DNA from: a virus | Reading direction: 5' to 3' (one strand) | IMG/VR virus record: IMGVR_UViG_3300048834_001380 | Location: 1 to 24,334 of that record | Length of the DNA stretch: 24,334 bases | Notes under the pieces: model-generated | The model's input: only the letters and a program-made list of their open reading frames with translations | Told to the model about the DNA's origin: nothing | Database searches by the model: none | Made by a program: the position numbers and the translations under genes | In this document: piece by piece, positions 1 through 6,935 of the stretch | How positions within the stretch are numbered: position 1 is the first letter of the stretch | Layout of the letters: each line of letters starts with the position of its first letter

Positions 1-525
1 GGATCGTTCAAGCCCGGCGGCAACCTCGCCCCCGAGCACCCCCAGCCGATCGTGGTCGAGGCCACGCCGGAGGCGGGCGCGGTGTTCGATGCGCTCGCCG
101 CGATGGTGGACGCCGAGCTTGGCAAGCCGGACGAGACGGGGCGGTCGCTGTGGGCGCGGGCCGAGGAGAAGGCCTGCCGACTCGCCCTCATCTACGCCTG
201 CTCCGCGAACGCTCCGAAGCCGGTGATCGATGAGGACGCCGCCCGTTGGGCATGCGAGCTGTCGTCGTACCTGACGCGGCGGATGCTCTACATCGCCCAC
301 GAATGGGTCGCCGACGGCGTCTTCGATGCGAGGCAGAAGCGAGTGGTCCGGGTAGTGCGCAAGGCGGGTGGAAAGATCTCCCGCAGTGAACTCTGCCGCA
401 AGACGCAGTGGCTGACCCAGCGGGAGCGGCAGGAAGTGATCGACAACCTCTTGGAAACCCAGCAGTTGCGGCAGGAGGAGGAATCCTCCGCGACGCGGCC
501 GAAGGTGGTGTATGCGCTGCCCTGA
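1..525 (+). CDS. DUF3987-type phage replication helicase/primase-like protein, C-terminal part
   Basis: The frame is open from base 1, so the gene begins before the window and only about 174 C-terminal residues are visible. A GTG at 52 lies in frame but is unlikely to be the true start. The segment LWARAEEKACRLALIYACS followed by a helical stretch is what I recognise from the C-terminal region of DUF3987 proteins, which combine with primase or helicase domains in phage and plasmid replication genes. The ATPase motifs would lie upstream, outside the window. Residues near the end (KISRSELCRKTQWLTQRERQEV) look like a small winged-helix DNA-binding tail. It is followed by a non-coding stretch with paired repeats, in keeping with a replication locus. 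Family placement is from memory of the motif; the precise activity is inferred. Confidence 0.65.
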   Translation, partial: GSFKPGGNLAPEHPQPIVVEATPEAGAVFDALAAMVDAELGKPDETGRSLWARAEEKACRLALIYACSANAPKPVIDEDAARWACELSSYLTRRMLYIAHEWVADGVFDARQKRVVRVVRKAGGKISRSELCRKTQWLTQRERQEVIDNLLETQQLRQEEESSATRPKVVYALP

Positions 526-1077
526 ACCGAATCTTTCAATCTTTCACCTGTTCACCGCGCGCGCAAGCGGTACGCGCGGGCACGGGCGTAAGGGAGGTAT
601 TGAAAGATTGAAAGATCTCTCTCTTTCATCATGTACTTCCCCCCTCCCGCCCCGCCGCCCCCATGCAGGTCGCGTGCCAGGGAGCGCCTACCGCGAGCCC
701 AACAGCCGCAAGCCTAACGGCGGGGGCAAGGGGGTCGGTAGGTACTTCCCCGCCTGCGTCGCGTTGCTACGCCCGCGGGAACAGCCGCGCTTGGCGACAG
801 AGTTTGTTTCGCGCGTCCGGGCGGGGGACGAGCGTCTGGCGGGGGTGGTACGCCGCGTCGCGAGGAACGCGACGTGGGCCAACGTGGGCGGACCCGTGGC
901 CAACGGGCGTGGCCCGTAGCGGCGGGGAATCGGGCGGATGAGCCGCCCCGGACGGGCCCGTAGCCTGAGCGATCCATCAAGCGAGCCAGCGATCCCCGGA
1001 CCCGTCGGCATGTGCCGCGGGCCATGACGACGCCCCCGCGCCGGCGCATGCCGCCGCGCGCTTCGACGGAGATCGCC
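526..1077. other. Non-coding stretch between replication gene and methyltransferase
   Basis: About 550 bases with no convincing gene. Frames are open here mainly because of base composition, and none shows a recognisable protein pattern. Besides the inverted repeat at 531-616, it holds a pyrimidine-rich tract (about 638-662) and the decamer GTACTTCCCC twice (633-642 and 742-751). It also holds a perfect hairpin (856-874, stem CGTCGCG, loop AGGAA) and an imperfect direct repeat of the form GTGG(G)CCAACG at about 875-910. A replication origin, promoter or packaging site could sit here, but nothing decides between them. Confidence 0.5.
531..616. repeat. Perfect 16-bp inverted repeat, each arm a doubled 8-bp unit
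   Basis: The left arm at 531-546 reads ATCTTTCAATCTTTCA and the right arm at 601-616 reads TGAAAGATTGAAAGAT, an exact reverse complement. Each arm is two direct copies of the octamer TGAAAGAT (or its complement), so four copies are present. A partial copy, CTCTTTCATC, follows at about 621-630. The arms are 54 bp apart, separated by very GC-rich sequence, and the AT-rich arms stand out strongly. It begins five bases after the replication gene stops. Candidate roles are iterons of a replication origin, a regulator binding site, or a long stem-loop at the 3' end of the transcript. Confidence 0.8.
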
Positions 1078-2454
1078 GTGAACATCGAGATGCTCCCCAT
1101 CGACGCGGTCAAGGAATACGACCGCAACCCCCGCACCATCAGCGACGCCGCGATCGACGCTGTCGCCAAGTCGATCCAGGCGTTCGGGTTCAAGATTCCG
1201 ATCCTGATCGACGCCGACGGCGTCATCATCGCCGGACACACCCGGCTCCGCGCCGCGCGGAAGCTCGGGTTGAAGGAGGTGCCGACGATCCGCGCCGACG
1301 ACCTCACGCCGGAGCAGGTCAAAGCGCTGCGCATCGCCGACAACAAGGTGGCGTCGCTGACGTCGTGGGACATGGAACTCTTGCCCATCGAGCTCGCCGA
1401 CCTCAAGGGCGTCGACTTCGATCTGGCGGTGCTCGGCTTCAGCGCTGAGGACCTCGCGGCGATCATGGCTCCCGCAGGCAACGAAGGGCTCGTCGACCCC
1501 GACGACGTGCCCGCGCCGCCCGACGCCGCGACGACAGTCCCCGGCGACATCTGGGTGCTCGGCAACCACCGCCTGATGTGTGGTGACTCGTCCAGGCCCG
1601 AGGATCTGGACCGGCTGCTAAATGGCCAGCCCATCCACCTCGTCAACACCGATCCGCCATACAACGTGAAGGTCGAGCCGCGGAGCAACAACGCGATCGC
1701 GGCGGGGCTGTCCTCGTTCACGGCGACGCAGCGCAAGGACGCGAGCGCCGGCGACCAGCAGTCGGCGGACCTGCACCGCTACCCCGAGAAGTCGAAGCCG
1801 ACGCACAGGAAGCTCCGGGCCAAGGACCGGCCGCTGGCGAACGACTTCGTGTCCGACCAGGAGTTCGACCGCCTGCTCGCGGCGTGGTTCGGGAACATCG
1901 CCCGCGTGCTGATTCCCGGCGGTGGGTTTTACATCTGGGGCGGTTACGCGAACTGCGCCAACTACCCGCCCGTGCTCAAGGCGATGGAGTTGTACTTCTC
2001 GCAGGCGGTGATCTGGGTCAAGGAGCACCCAGTCCTCACGCGCAAGGACTTCATGGGCAACCACGAGTGGTGCTTCTACGGCTGGAAGGAGGGCGCGGCG
2101 CACCGCTTCTTCGGGCCGAACAACGTGCCGGACACATGGAGCATCAAGAAGGTCAACCCGCAGAGCATGGTTCACTTGACGGAGAAGCCGGTGGAACTGG
2201 CCCGCCGCGCGATCGAGTACTCGTCGCGGCCTGGCGAGAACGTGCTCGACCTCTTCGGCGGAAGCGGCAGCACGCTCATCGGCGCGGAGATGACGGGGCG
2301 GCGGGCGTACCTGATGGAACTCGACCCGCTGTACTGCGATGTCATCGTGCAGCGCTGGGAGAAGTTCACGGGCCGCAAGGCGGAGCGGGTGGGCTCGAAC
2401 GCTGTGACCGAAGAGAAAGCCGCGACGAGCGTCGCGGCTGGGAGCGGGGCGTGA
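1078..2454 (+). CDS. ParB-like domain fused to N6-adenine DNA methyltransferase
   Basis: A 458-residue fusion. Residues 1 to about 95 form a ParB/Srx-type domain with the box GHTRL at 53-57 and the stretch LRIADNKV. The rest is a DNA methylase of the N4/N6 class, with catalytic DPPY at 192-195 and the SAM-binding motif FGGSG at 393-397. DPPY before FxGxG is the beta-type motif order, and DPPY favours adenine-N6 methylation. Such fusions are common phage orphan methyltransferases, used for restriction evasion or regulation; the target site cannot be read from sequence. I chose GTG 1078 because GGAGA lies five bases upstream and the conserved fold starts there. In-frame starts at 1012, 1024 and 1048 would add a basic Pro/Arg-rich tail. 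No partner restriction gene is seen. Confidence 0.9.
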   Translation: MNIEMLPIDAVKEYDRNPRTISDAAIDAVAKSIQAFGFKIPILIDADGVIIAGHTRLRAARKLGLKEVPTIRADDLTPEQVKALRIADNKVASLTSWDMELLPIELADLKGVDFDLAVLGFSAEDLAAIMAPAGNEGLVDPDDVPAPPDAATTVPGDIWVLGNHRLMCGDSSRPEDLDRLLNGQPIHLVNTDPPYNVKVEPRSNNAIAAGLSSFTATQRKDASAGDQQSADLHRYPEKSKPTHRKLRAKDRPLANDFVSDQEFDRLLAAWFGNIARVLIPGGGFYIWGGYANCANYPPVLKAMELYFSQAVIWVKEHPVLTRKDFMGNHEWCFYGWKEGAAHRFFGPNNVPDTWSIKKVNPQSMVHLTEKPVELARRAIEYSSRPGENVLDLFGGSGSTLIGAEMTGRRAYLMELDPLYCDVIVQRWEKFTGRKAERVGSNAVTEEKAATSVAAGSGA

Positions 2455-2462
2455 TGGCCGCC

Positions 2463-2720
2463 TCACTCGTCGATGGTCGGGAGCGGGCCGTCGGTCGCTT
2501 CGTCCCACTCAAGGGCGTAGCGCTCGGCGATGTCCTCGAGGTCGTGCTCGGTCAGGTAGTCGGCGGTCTTCCGCTCCTGGCAGGCGGCGACCGCCCGCGC
2601 AAGATCCGTCCACTCCTCGATTGTGAGCATCTGGTCCTGGCGTGCGCCGAGCAGGTAGAGCGCGGCCTGGAGCACGGCCTCGAGTTGCGCTTCGCGGTTG
2701 GGGGCGGGCGTCGCGGTCAT
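2463..2720 (-). CDS. Small acidic hypothetical protein
   Basis: An 85-residue protein on the minus strand, convergent with the methyltransferase, whose stop lies eight bases away. It is predicted mostly helical (QLEAVLQAALYLLGARQ, WTDLARAVAACQE) with an acidic C-terminus (WDEATDGPLPTIDE). I recognise no domain, no signal peptide and no membrane segment. It lies three bases after the HARE-HTH gene on the same strand, so the two are very likely co-transcribed. It is the last gene of the minus-strand cassette. A role cannot be assigned. Confidence 0.6.
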   Translation of the reverse strand: MTATPAPNREAQLEAVLQAALYLLGARQDQMLTIEEWTDLARAVAACQERKTADYLTEHDLEDIAERYALEWDEATDGPLPTIDE

Positions 2721-2723
2721 GGC

Positions 2724-3182
2724 TCAGGCTCCCTTCCCCGCCACAAACACGCCGCGCTCGTGCTTCTTGAAGCGGGCGGCCGTGCCCTTGGCGGCGATCT
2801 CGCGGATGATGGCGGCGTAGAGCGTGGCCTCGGGTGTCTTCCCGCCAGGGCTCTTCCAGAGGCCCTTGGCCTCCATCGCGGCGATCATCTCCTTGGCCCG
2901 CATCGGCACCTCGCTCGCGGCGAGCACCTGGGCCGCCGCGTCGAGAGCGCTGACCCGCTTGGGCTTGACGGGATTCGGAGTCTTCGGTGTCTTGGGCGTC
3001 TTCGCGGCCTTCTCGCCCTTGCCTTTGGCGGGCTCGGCAGGCTTCCCGTCCAGACGGTCCTTGATCTCGGCGAGCGCCGCCTTGCGGAGGCGTTCGGTCT
3101 TGGCCGCCCCATCGGCACGGGCGGCGCTCTTGGACTTCGCGGGCGTGCGGGTCTTCGGGCTCTTCTTGGTCTTTGTACTCAT
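2724..3182 (-). CDS. HARE-HTH domain protein with Lys/Ala/Pro-rich tail
   Basis: A protein of 152 residues. The N-terminal half is a low-complexity basic tail rich in Lys, Ala, Thr and Pro, with short TPKTP repeats, reminiscent of histone-H1-like or nucleic-acid-binding tails. The C-terminal ~70 residues ([17 protein letters not shown] through [19 protein letters not shown] to [10 protein letters not shown]) match the HARE-HTH winged-helix family, which is found in chromatin factors, RNA polymerase delta subunit and restriction enzymes and is thought to sense or bind modified DNA. ATG at 3182 is preferred over the in-frame ATG at 3188 because GGAG sits six bases before it. Its nearness to a DNA methyltransferase is suggestive. 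Likely a DNA-binding regulator or nucleoid-type protein. Confidence 0.8.
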   Translation of the reverse strand: MSTKTKKSPKTRTPAKSKSAARADGAAKTERLRKAALAEIKDRLDGKPAEPAKGKGEKAAKTPKTPKTPNPVKPKRVSALDAAAQVLAASEVPMRAKEMIAAMEAKGLWKSPGGKTPEATLYAAIIREIAAKGTAARFKKHERGVFVAGKGA

Positions 3183-3275
3183 GGTCATCTCCGGAACGGT
3201 GGTGCGGAACTCCGCCGCACGCTGCGGCGAGGAAGCGTGGCGGTCGCGGTTCCCCGCGACGCCGCGTGGGTTGGA

Positions 3276-3560
3276 TCAGCAGCCCGCGACGCGCTCGATC
3301 TCGTTGAGCACGTCGTGGACCATCGAGTTGGTGGCGGCGGCCCGGCCGTGGCGGTCCTTGCCGTACACGAACTTCGCGACCTCCAGGGCCTTCGCGTAGC
3401 GCTCCTCGCGCGGTTCATCGCGACCGACCTCGGCGATGATGTGGTCGTGCACTCCGTCGCGGCGGGTGAAGCGTTCGACGCTGACCTGCGCTCCCGCGTC
3501 GGTGCGGGAGATCTTCACGCTCTCGTCGGCCCCCTCGATCACAATGCGTTTGATGTTCAT
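3276..3560 (-). CDS. Hypothetical protein of minus-strand cassette (94 aa)
   Basis: A 94-residue soluble protein starting MNIKRIVIEGADESVKI, suggesting an N-terminal beta-hairpin, followed by a charged helical half with HDHIIAEVGRDEPREERY and LEVAKFVYGKDRHG. No family is recognised. The start is well supported by AAGGAG seven bases upstream on the minus strand. It lies 15 bases downstream of the next minus-strand gene and about 93 bases upstream of the HARE-HTH gene. Codon composition matches its neighbours, so it is probably real, but no function can be given. Confidence 0.6.
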   Translation of the reverse strand: MNIKRIVIEGADESVKISRTDAGAQVSVERFTRRDGVHDHIIAEVGRDEPREERYAKALEVAKFVYGKDRHGRAAATNSMVHDVLNEIERVAGC

Positions 3561-3575
3561 GGGTGTGCTCCTTGT

Positions 3576-3845
3576 TCACTCGGCGTCGTTCAGGAACTCG
3601 ATGACCTGCTCGGGGTCCATCCCGCTCATGAACCCGACCAGGTTGATCAGGTCTTCGCGGACCTTCCCGAGGTCACCGGTCAGCCCCCAGTTCCGCGCGT
3701 CGGCCTTGGCGCGGTCGGCGTGCTTGTCCAGTTCCATCTGGAGGACGTCCAGCAGGCGTGCGATGTTGCTGCGCCGGGAGGCGTACATCTCGGCGGCGGT
3801 GGGTTGCGGAGGGGCCAGCTTCGGGTTGTGCTTGCGTGCGTTCAT
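3576..3845 (-). CDS. Hypothetical helical protein of minus-strand cassette (89 aa)
   Basis: An 89-residue, mainly helical protein. The middle (SNIARLLDVLQMELDKHADRA) is amphipathic, and the C-terminal half has KVREDLINLVGFMSGMDPEQVIEFLNDAE. This could be a small coiled-coil dimer, but no named family is recognised. A ribosome-binding site (AGGAG) lies eight bases before its ATG. It is separated by 60 bases from the upstream minus-strand gene, and that gap contains a strong hairpin. Function unknown; probably an accessory phage protein expressed apart from the late operon. Confidence 0.6.
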   Translation of the reverse strand: MNARKHNPKLAPPQPTAAEMYASRRSNIARLLDVLQMELDKHADRAKADARNWGLTGDLGKVREDLINLVGFMSGMDPEQVIEFLNDAE

Positions 3846-3884
3846 CTATGTGCTCCTATGCGATGGGGTGCTCTGGTAAACAGC

Positions 3885-3907
3885 GAAGCCCGCGTTTCGC
3901 GGGCTTC
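3885..3907. terminator. Strong hairpin, possible terminator or attenuator
   Basis: A perfect 10-bp stem, GAAGCCCGCG paired with CGCGGGCTTC around a 3-base loop, overlaps the stop codon of the minus-strand gene that ends at 3906. There is no clear U-tract after the stem on either strand, so an intrinsic terminator is possible but not proven. It may instead set a 3' end by slowing decay, or partly terminate before the next minus-strand gene. Confidence 0.5.
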
Positions 3908-4226
3908 AGGGGGCGGGCAGTTCAGGATTTCGCGGGCTTGTCGGGGCCTCCTCGCGGGCGGCCTCTCGTGCCGCGTCGCTCCGGCCTTGGCGGTAGCCGG
4001 TGTGCAGGCCCTCGTGGTACCCGGCCTCGAAGGCGTGGCGGACCAGGTCGCGGATCGACCAGACCGGGATCTCGTGGAAGTCGAGGCTGTCGCTCTTGCG
4101 GGTGTCGAGCGTTTCGAGCAGCAACTCGACCTTGGCCCACTCCAACTCGGCATCAAGCGCCTTCTGCTTGCTGATCCCGTCGAGGCTCGGCTTGGCGCTC
4201 TTCTTGCTGTTCTTCGGGGCGTTCAT
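3906..4226 (-). CDS. Hypothetical charged protein, first gene of minus-strand cassette
   Basis: 106 residues from ATG 4226, preceded at nine bases by GGAG. An in-frame start farther upstream (4373) would add a Cys/Pro-rich leader that looks non-coding and runs through the regulatory gap. It has a Lys-rich N-terminus (NAPKNSKKSAKPSLDG), a helical core (ELEWAKVELLLETLDTRK), then IPVWSIRDLVRHAFEAGYHE and an Arg/Glu/Ala tail. No family is recognised. It is divergent to the packaging genes, so its promoter should lie between 4227 and 4393. Confidence 0.6.
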   Translation of the reverse strand: MNAPKNSKKSAKPSLDGISKQKALDAELEWAKVELLLETLDTRKSDSLDFHEIPVWSIRDLVRHAFEAGYHEGLHTGYRQGRSDAAREAAREEAPTSPRNPELPAP

Positions 4227-4393
4227 CGTCGTGGTCTCCGTCGCGGGTGTGGTTGGGGGGCGACCCGCGTTGTGACACACGAAGCCATGACATCCGCCAC
4301 GAGGCAAGGCAAACCGCAGCGGTTTCTCCGTCATTCGGCGAAAGGTGGGCAAGTTCGCGCAGCATGTGGGCAACTCCGCGCGGGAGGTCCGCG
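4227..4393. promoter_or_regulatory. Divergent intergenic region with 15-bp palindrome and repeat
   Basis: This is the only divergent gap in the window and must serve transcription in both directions, unless the late genes are read through from upstream. It contains a palindrome at 4311-4325 (AAACCGC-A-GCGGTTT) and a hairpin of CGCGGGT/ACCCGCG (4242-4248 with 4263-4269). It also has a direct repeat, GTGGGCAAGTTCGCGC (4345-4360) and GTGGGCAACTCCGCGC (4366-4381), 14 of 16 bases alike and 21 bp apart. No clear sigma70 boxes are seen. An operator, or a terminase recognition (cos/pac) site just before the terminase genes, are both reasonable inferences. Confidence 0.45.
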
Positions 4394-4651
4394 ATGACTC
4401 CCGAACACGCGCCTAGTCCCGCCCCCCATGCCACACATGCCGCCGGGCACGGGATGTCCCGGCTCAACCCCGGCGCGCTGACGGTGGCCGATGCCGCGCG
4501 GGTGCTCACGCGTCTGGGCGGGAAGGCCGTGACGGAGGAGATGCTCCGCGCGGACCTCGACGCCGGCGCGCCGACGAGCGCGGATGGAACGATCAACCTC
4601 GTGCACTACGCCGCGTGGATCGTGAAGGAGATGTCTGCTGGTGGCGATTGA
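4394..4651 (+). CDS. Small DNA-binding protein in terminase small subunit position
   Basis: 85 residues starting at ATG 4394 with GGAGG six bases upstream. After a disordered Ala/Pro/His-rich stretch, residues ~28-82 read ALTVADAARVLTRLGGK, then TEEMLRADLDAGAP and a DGTINLVHYAAWIVKEM motif, consistent with a small helix-turn-helix or wing fold. It sits immediately before the large terminase and overlaps it by 11 bases. The same pattern recurs at the N-terminus of that protein. By position it is the best candidate for a small terminase subunit or DNA-recognition partner, but it is shorter than typical TerS and has no oligomerisation domain I can recognise, so the role is inferred. Confidence 0.6.
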   Translation: MTPEHAPSPAPHATHAAGHGMSRLNPGALTVADAARVLTRLGGKAVTEEMLRADLDAGAPTSADGTINLVHYAAWIVKEMSAGGD

Positions 4652-6935
4652 CCCACGCCAACTCAAGCCGGGTGAGCTCGCACGGCTCCTTAACAGCACG
4701 CCGCAGGGCGAGGTGATCAGCGAGCGGCAGCTCCACCGTCACCGGACGCGCGCGGGCTTCCGTGTTGCCGCTGACGGCGACGCGGGCAGGGTCGATCTGT
4801 TCCGCTACGTCGCCTGGCTTGTGACGACGCGGCACGAGGCGCTCGCCGAGGCGGCCCGCCAGCCGGAGGGGCTCACCGGTTACGAAGCGATGAAGGAGCG
4901 GGCGCGGCTCCGCAACGCGATGCTCTCGCTCTCGGGGCGAGACATCGGCGATCTGCCTGCGATCGCCGACCCCGCTCGGAGGGCGCGGGCCGCGAAGGAC
5001 TTTCGGTACTTCTGCGAGACGTACTTCGGGCAAACGTTCCACCTGAAGTGGTCCGACGACCACCTGAAGGTCATCGCGAAGATTGAACAGGCGGTACTCG
5101 AGGGCGGGCTCTTCGCGATGGCGATGCCGCGCGGCAGCGGCAAGACCAGTCTGTGTGAGGTCGCGTGCCTCTGGGCGTTGCTCTTCGGGCACCGCGAGTT
5201 CGTTGCGCTCATCGGCTCCGATGAAGAGCACGCCGCGGGGATGCTCGACTCGATCAAGGCGGAGCTGGAGAACAGCGAGATCCTCGGGGCTGACTTCCCC
5301 GAGGTCTGCCACCCGATCCGGTCCCTGGAGGGCATCCACCAGCGGGCCTCGGGGCAGCTCTACCAGGGCCGGCAGACGCACATCGGGTGGACGGCAAGAG
5401 AGATCATCCTTCCGACCATTGCCGGTTCCGTGGCATCGGGCGCCATCATCCGTGTCGCCGGGATCACCGGCCGCATCCGCGGCATGAAGCACAAGCGGGT
5501 CGACGGCGTGAGCGTTCGGCCCTCGCTTGTGCTCATTGACGACCCGCAGACCGACGAGAGCGCCCGCTCCCCATCGCAGTGCGCCAACCGCGAGCGCATT
5601 CTCGCTGGCGCGATCCTGGGCCTAGCCGGCCCAGGCAGGAAGATCGCCGGGCTGATGACGCTGACCGTCGTGCGCCCCGACGACCTGGCCGATCGCATCC
5701 TCGACCGGGACAAGCACCCGCAGTGGCAGGGCGAACGGACGAAGATGGTGTACTCGTTCCCTTCCGCAGACCGACTGTGGGCTGAGTACGCCCGCCTGCG
5801 GGCCGAGGGGCTCAAGGCCGATCGGGGCGGAGCGGAAGCGACCGCGTTTTACAAGGCCAACCGGGCGGAGATGGATGCCGGCGCGGCGATCGCCTGGCCC
5901 GAGCGATTCAATCACGACGAGCTGTCGGCCGTGCAGCATGCGATGAACCTGCGGCTGCAGAACGAGGCCGCGTTCCTCGCCGAGTACCAGAACGAGCCGC
6001 TGCCCGAGATCGAAGTCGCGGACGACCTGCTCAGCGCCGATCAGATCGCCGCCCGGGTCAATGGGCATGCCCGAAGCCTGGTGCCCTTGGGGTGTTCTCA
6101 CCTGACGATGTTTGTGGATGTGCAGGGCAAGGCCCTGTTCTACGTCGTCGCGGCGTGGGAGGACGACTTCACCGGCTCCGTCATCGAGTACGGCACGGAG
6201 CCGGATCAGAAGACCCCTCCTGGGGCATACTTCACGCTTCGCGACCTCAAACGCACGCTCGGCTCCGCTGCCCCTCGCGCGGGTGTGGAGGGCGCGATCT
6301 ACGGCGGGCTGGAGCGGCTGATCGAGGGGACGGTCGGACGCGAGTGGCGGCGCGACGACGGCGCGATGGTCCGGATTGACCGTTGCCTGATCGACGCCAA
6401 CTGGGGCTCCTCCACCGATGTGGTGTACCAGTTCTGCCGCCAGAGCCCGCACGCCAGCGTGCTCACGCCGAGCCACGGTCGGTATGTCGGGGCGAGCAGC
6501 GTGCCATTCAGCGACTACAAGCGCAAGCGCGGCGAGCGCATCGGTCTGAACTGGCGCGTACCGGTCGTCACCGGCAAGCGGGCCGTGCGGCACGTGCTCT
6601 TCGACACGAACTTCTGGAAATCGTTCGTGCACGCCCGGCTGAGCGTGCCGATGGGCGATCCCGGCTGCTTGTCGCTCTTCGGGCAACGGCCCGAGCATCA
6701 CCGGCTGCTGGCGGAACACCTGACCAGCGAGTACCGCGTTCGCACCGAGGGACGCGGCCGCACGGTCGACGAGTGGAAGCTGCGCGTCGATGGGCTCGAC
6801 AACCACTGGCTGGACGGATTGGTGGGCTGTGCGATCGCGGCGTCCATGCAGGGTGCGGTGCTCTTCGGCACTGACCAGAAGGTCGCGGCTCGACCGCGTC
6901 TGAGACTCTCGGCGCTCAAGGAGCGGCCGCGATGA
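4641..6935 (+). CDS. terL: Phage terminase large subunit
   Basis: A 764-residue packaging motor. An N-terminal domain of about 70 residues (KPGELARLLN ... RVDLFRYVAWLV) resembles the preceding small protein. The ATPase domain has Walker A (MPRGSGKTS, K168, T169) and Walker B (LVLIDD, D300-D301). The RNase H-like nuclease half has candidate metal ligands at D493 (FVDVQGKA), D585 (DANWG) and D720/D725 (DNHWLDG). It is larger than the usual 450-650 residues because of the N-terminal domain and possible insertions. The start is GTG 4641 with AAGGAG ten bases upstream, overlapping the previous gene. It cuts and translocates DNA into the prohead through the portal encoded downstream. Function is confident; the exact TerL subfamily is not. 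Confidence 0.92.
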   Translation: MAIDPRQLKPGELARLLNSTPQGEVISERQLHRHRTRAGFRVAADGDAGRVDLFRYVAWLVTTRHEALAEAARQPEGLTGYEAMKERARLRNAMLSLSGRDIGDLPAIADPARRARAAKDFRYFCETYFGQTFHLKWSDDHLKVIAKIEQAVLEGGLFAMAMPRGSGKTSLCEVACLWALLFGHREFVALIGSDEEHAAGMLDSIKAELENSEILGADFPEVCHPIRSLEGIHQRASGQLYQGRQTHIGWTAREIILPTIAGSVASGAIIRVAGITGRIRGMKHKRVDGVSVRPSLVLIDDPQTDESARSPSQCANRERILAGAILGLAGPGRKIAGLMTLTVVRPDDLADRILDRDKHPQWQGERTKMVYSFPSADRLWAEYARLRAEGLKADRGGAEATAFYKANRAEMDAGAAIAWPERFNHDELSAVQHAMNLRLQNEAAFLAEYQNEPLPEIEVADDLLSADQIAARVNGHARSLVPLGCSHLTMFVDVQGKALFYVVAAWEDDFTGSVIEYGTEPDQKTPPGAYFTLRDLKRTLGSAAPRAGVEGAIYGGLERLIEGTVGREWRRDDGAMVRIDRCLIDANWGSSTDVVYQFCRQSPHASVLTPSHGRYVGASSVPFSDYKRKRGERIGLNWRVPVVTGKRAVRHVLFDTNFWKSFVHARLSVPMGDPGCLSLFGQRPEHHRLLAEHLTSEYRVRTEGRGRTVDEWKLRVDGLDNHWLDGLVGCAIAASMQGAVLFGTDQKVAARPRLRLSALKERPR

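Noticed and set aside
512-919. A 135-codon frame in the gap after the replication gene
   Set aside because: It starts inside the previous gene, crosses the inverted repeat and has no ribosome-binding site or recognisable pattern. It is treated as non-coding, though a short conserved protein cannot be fully ruled out.
1884-4397. An 837-codon plus-strand frame spanning the methyltransferase end and the minus-strand cassette
   Set aside because: It runs antisense to five well-supported genes and out of frame with the methyltransferase. Its composition (Leu, Gly, Arg, His runs) is that of a GC-rich shadow frame with no domain pattern.
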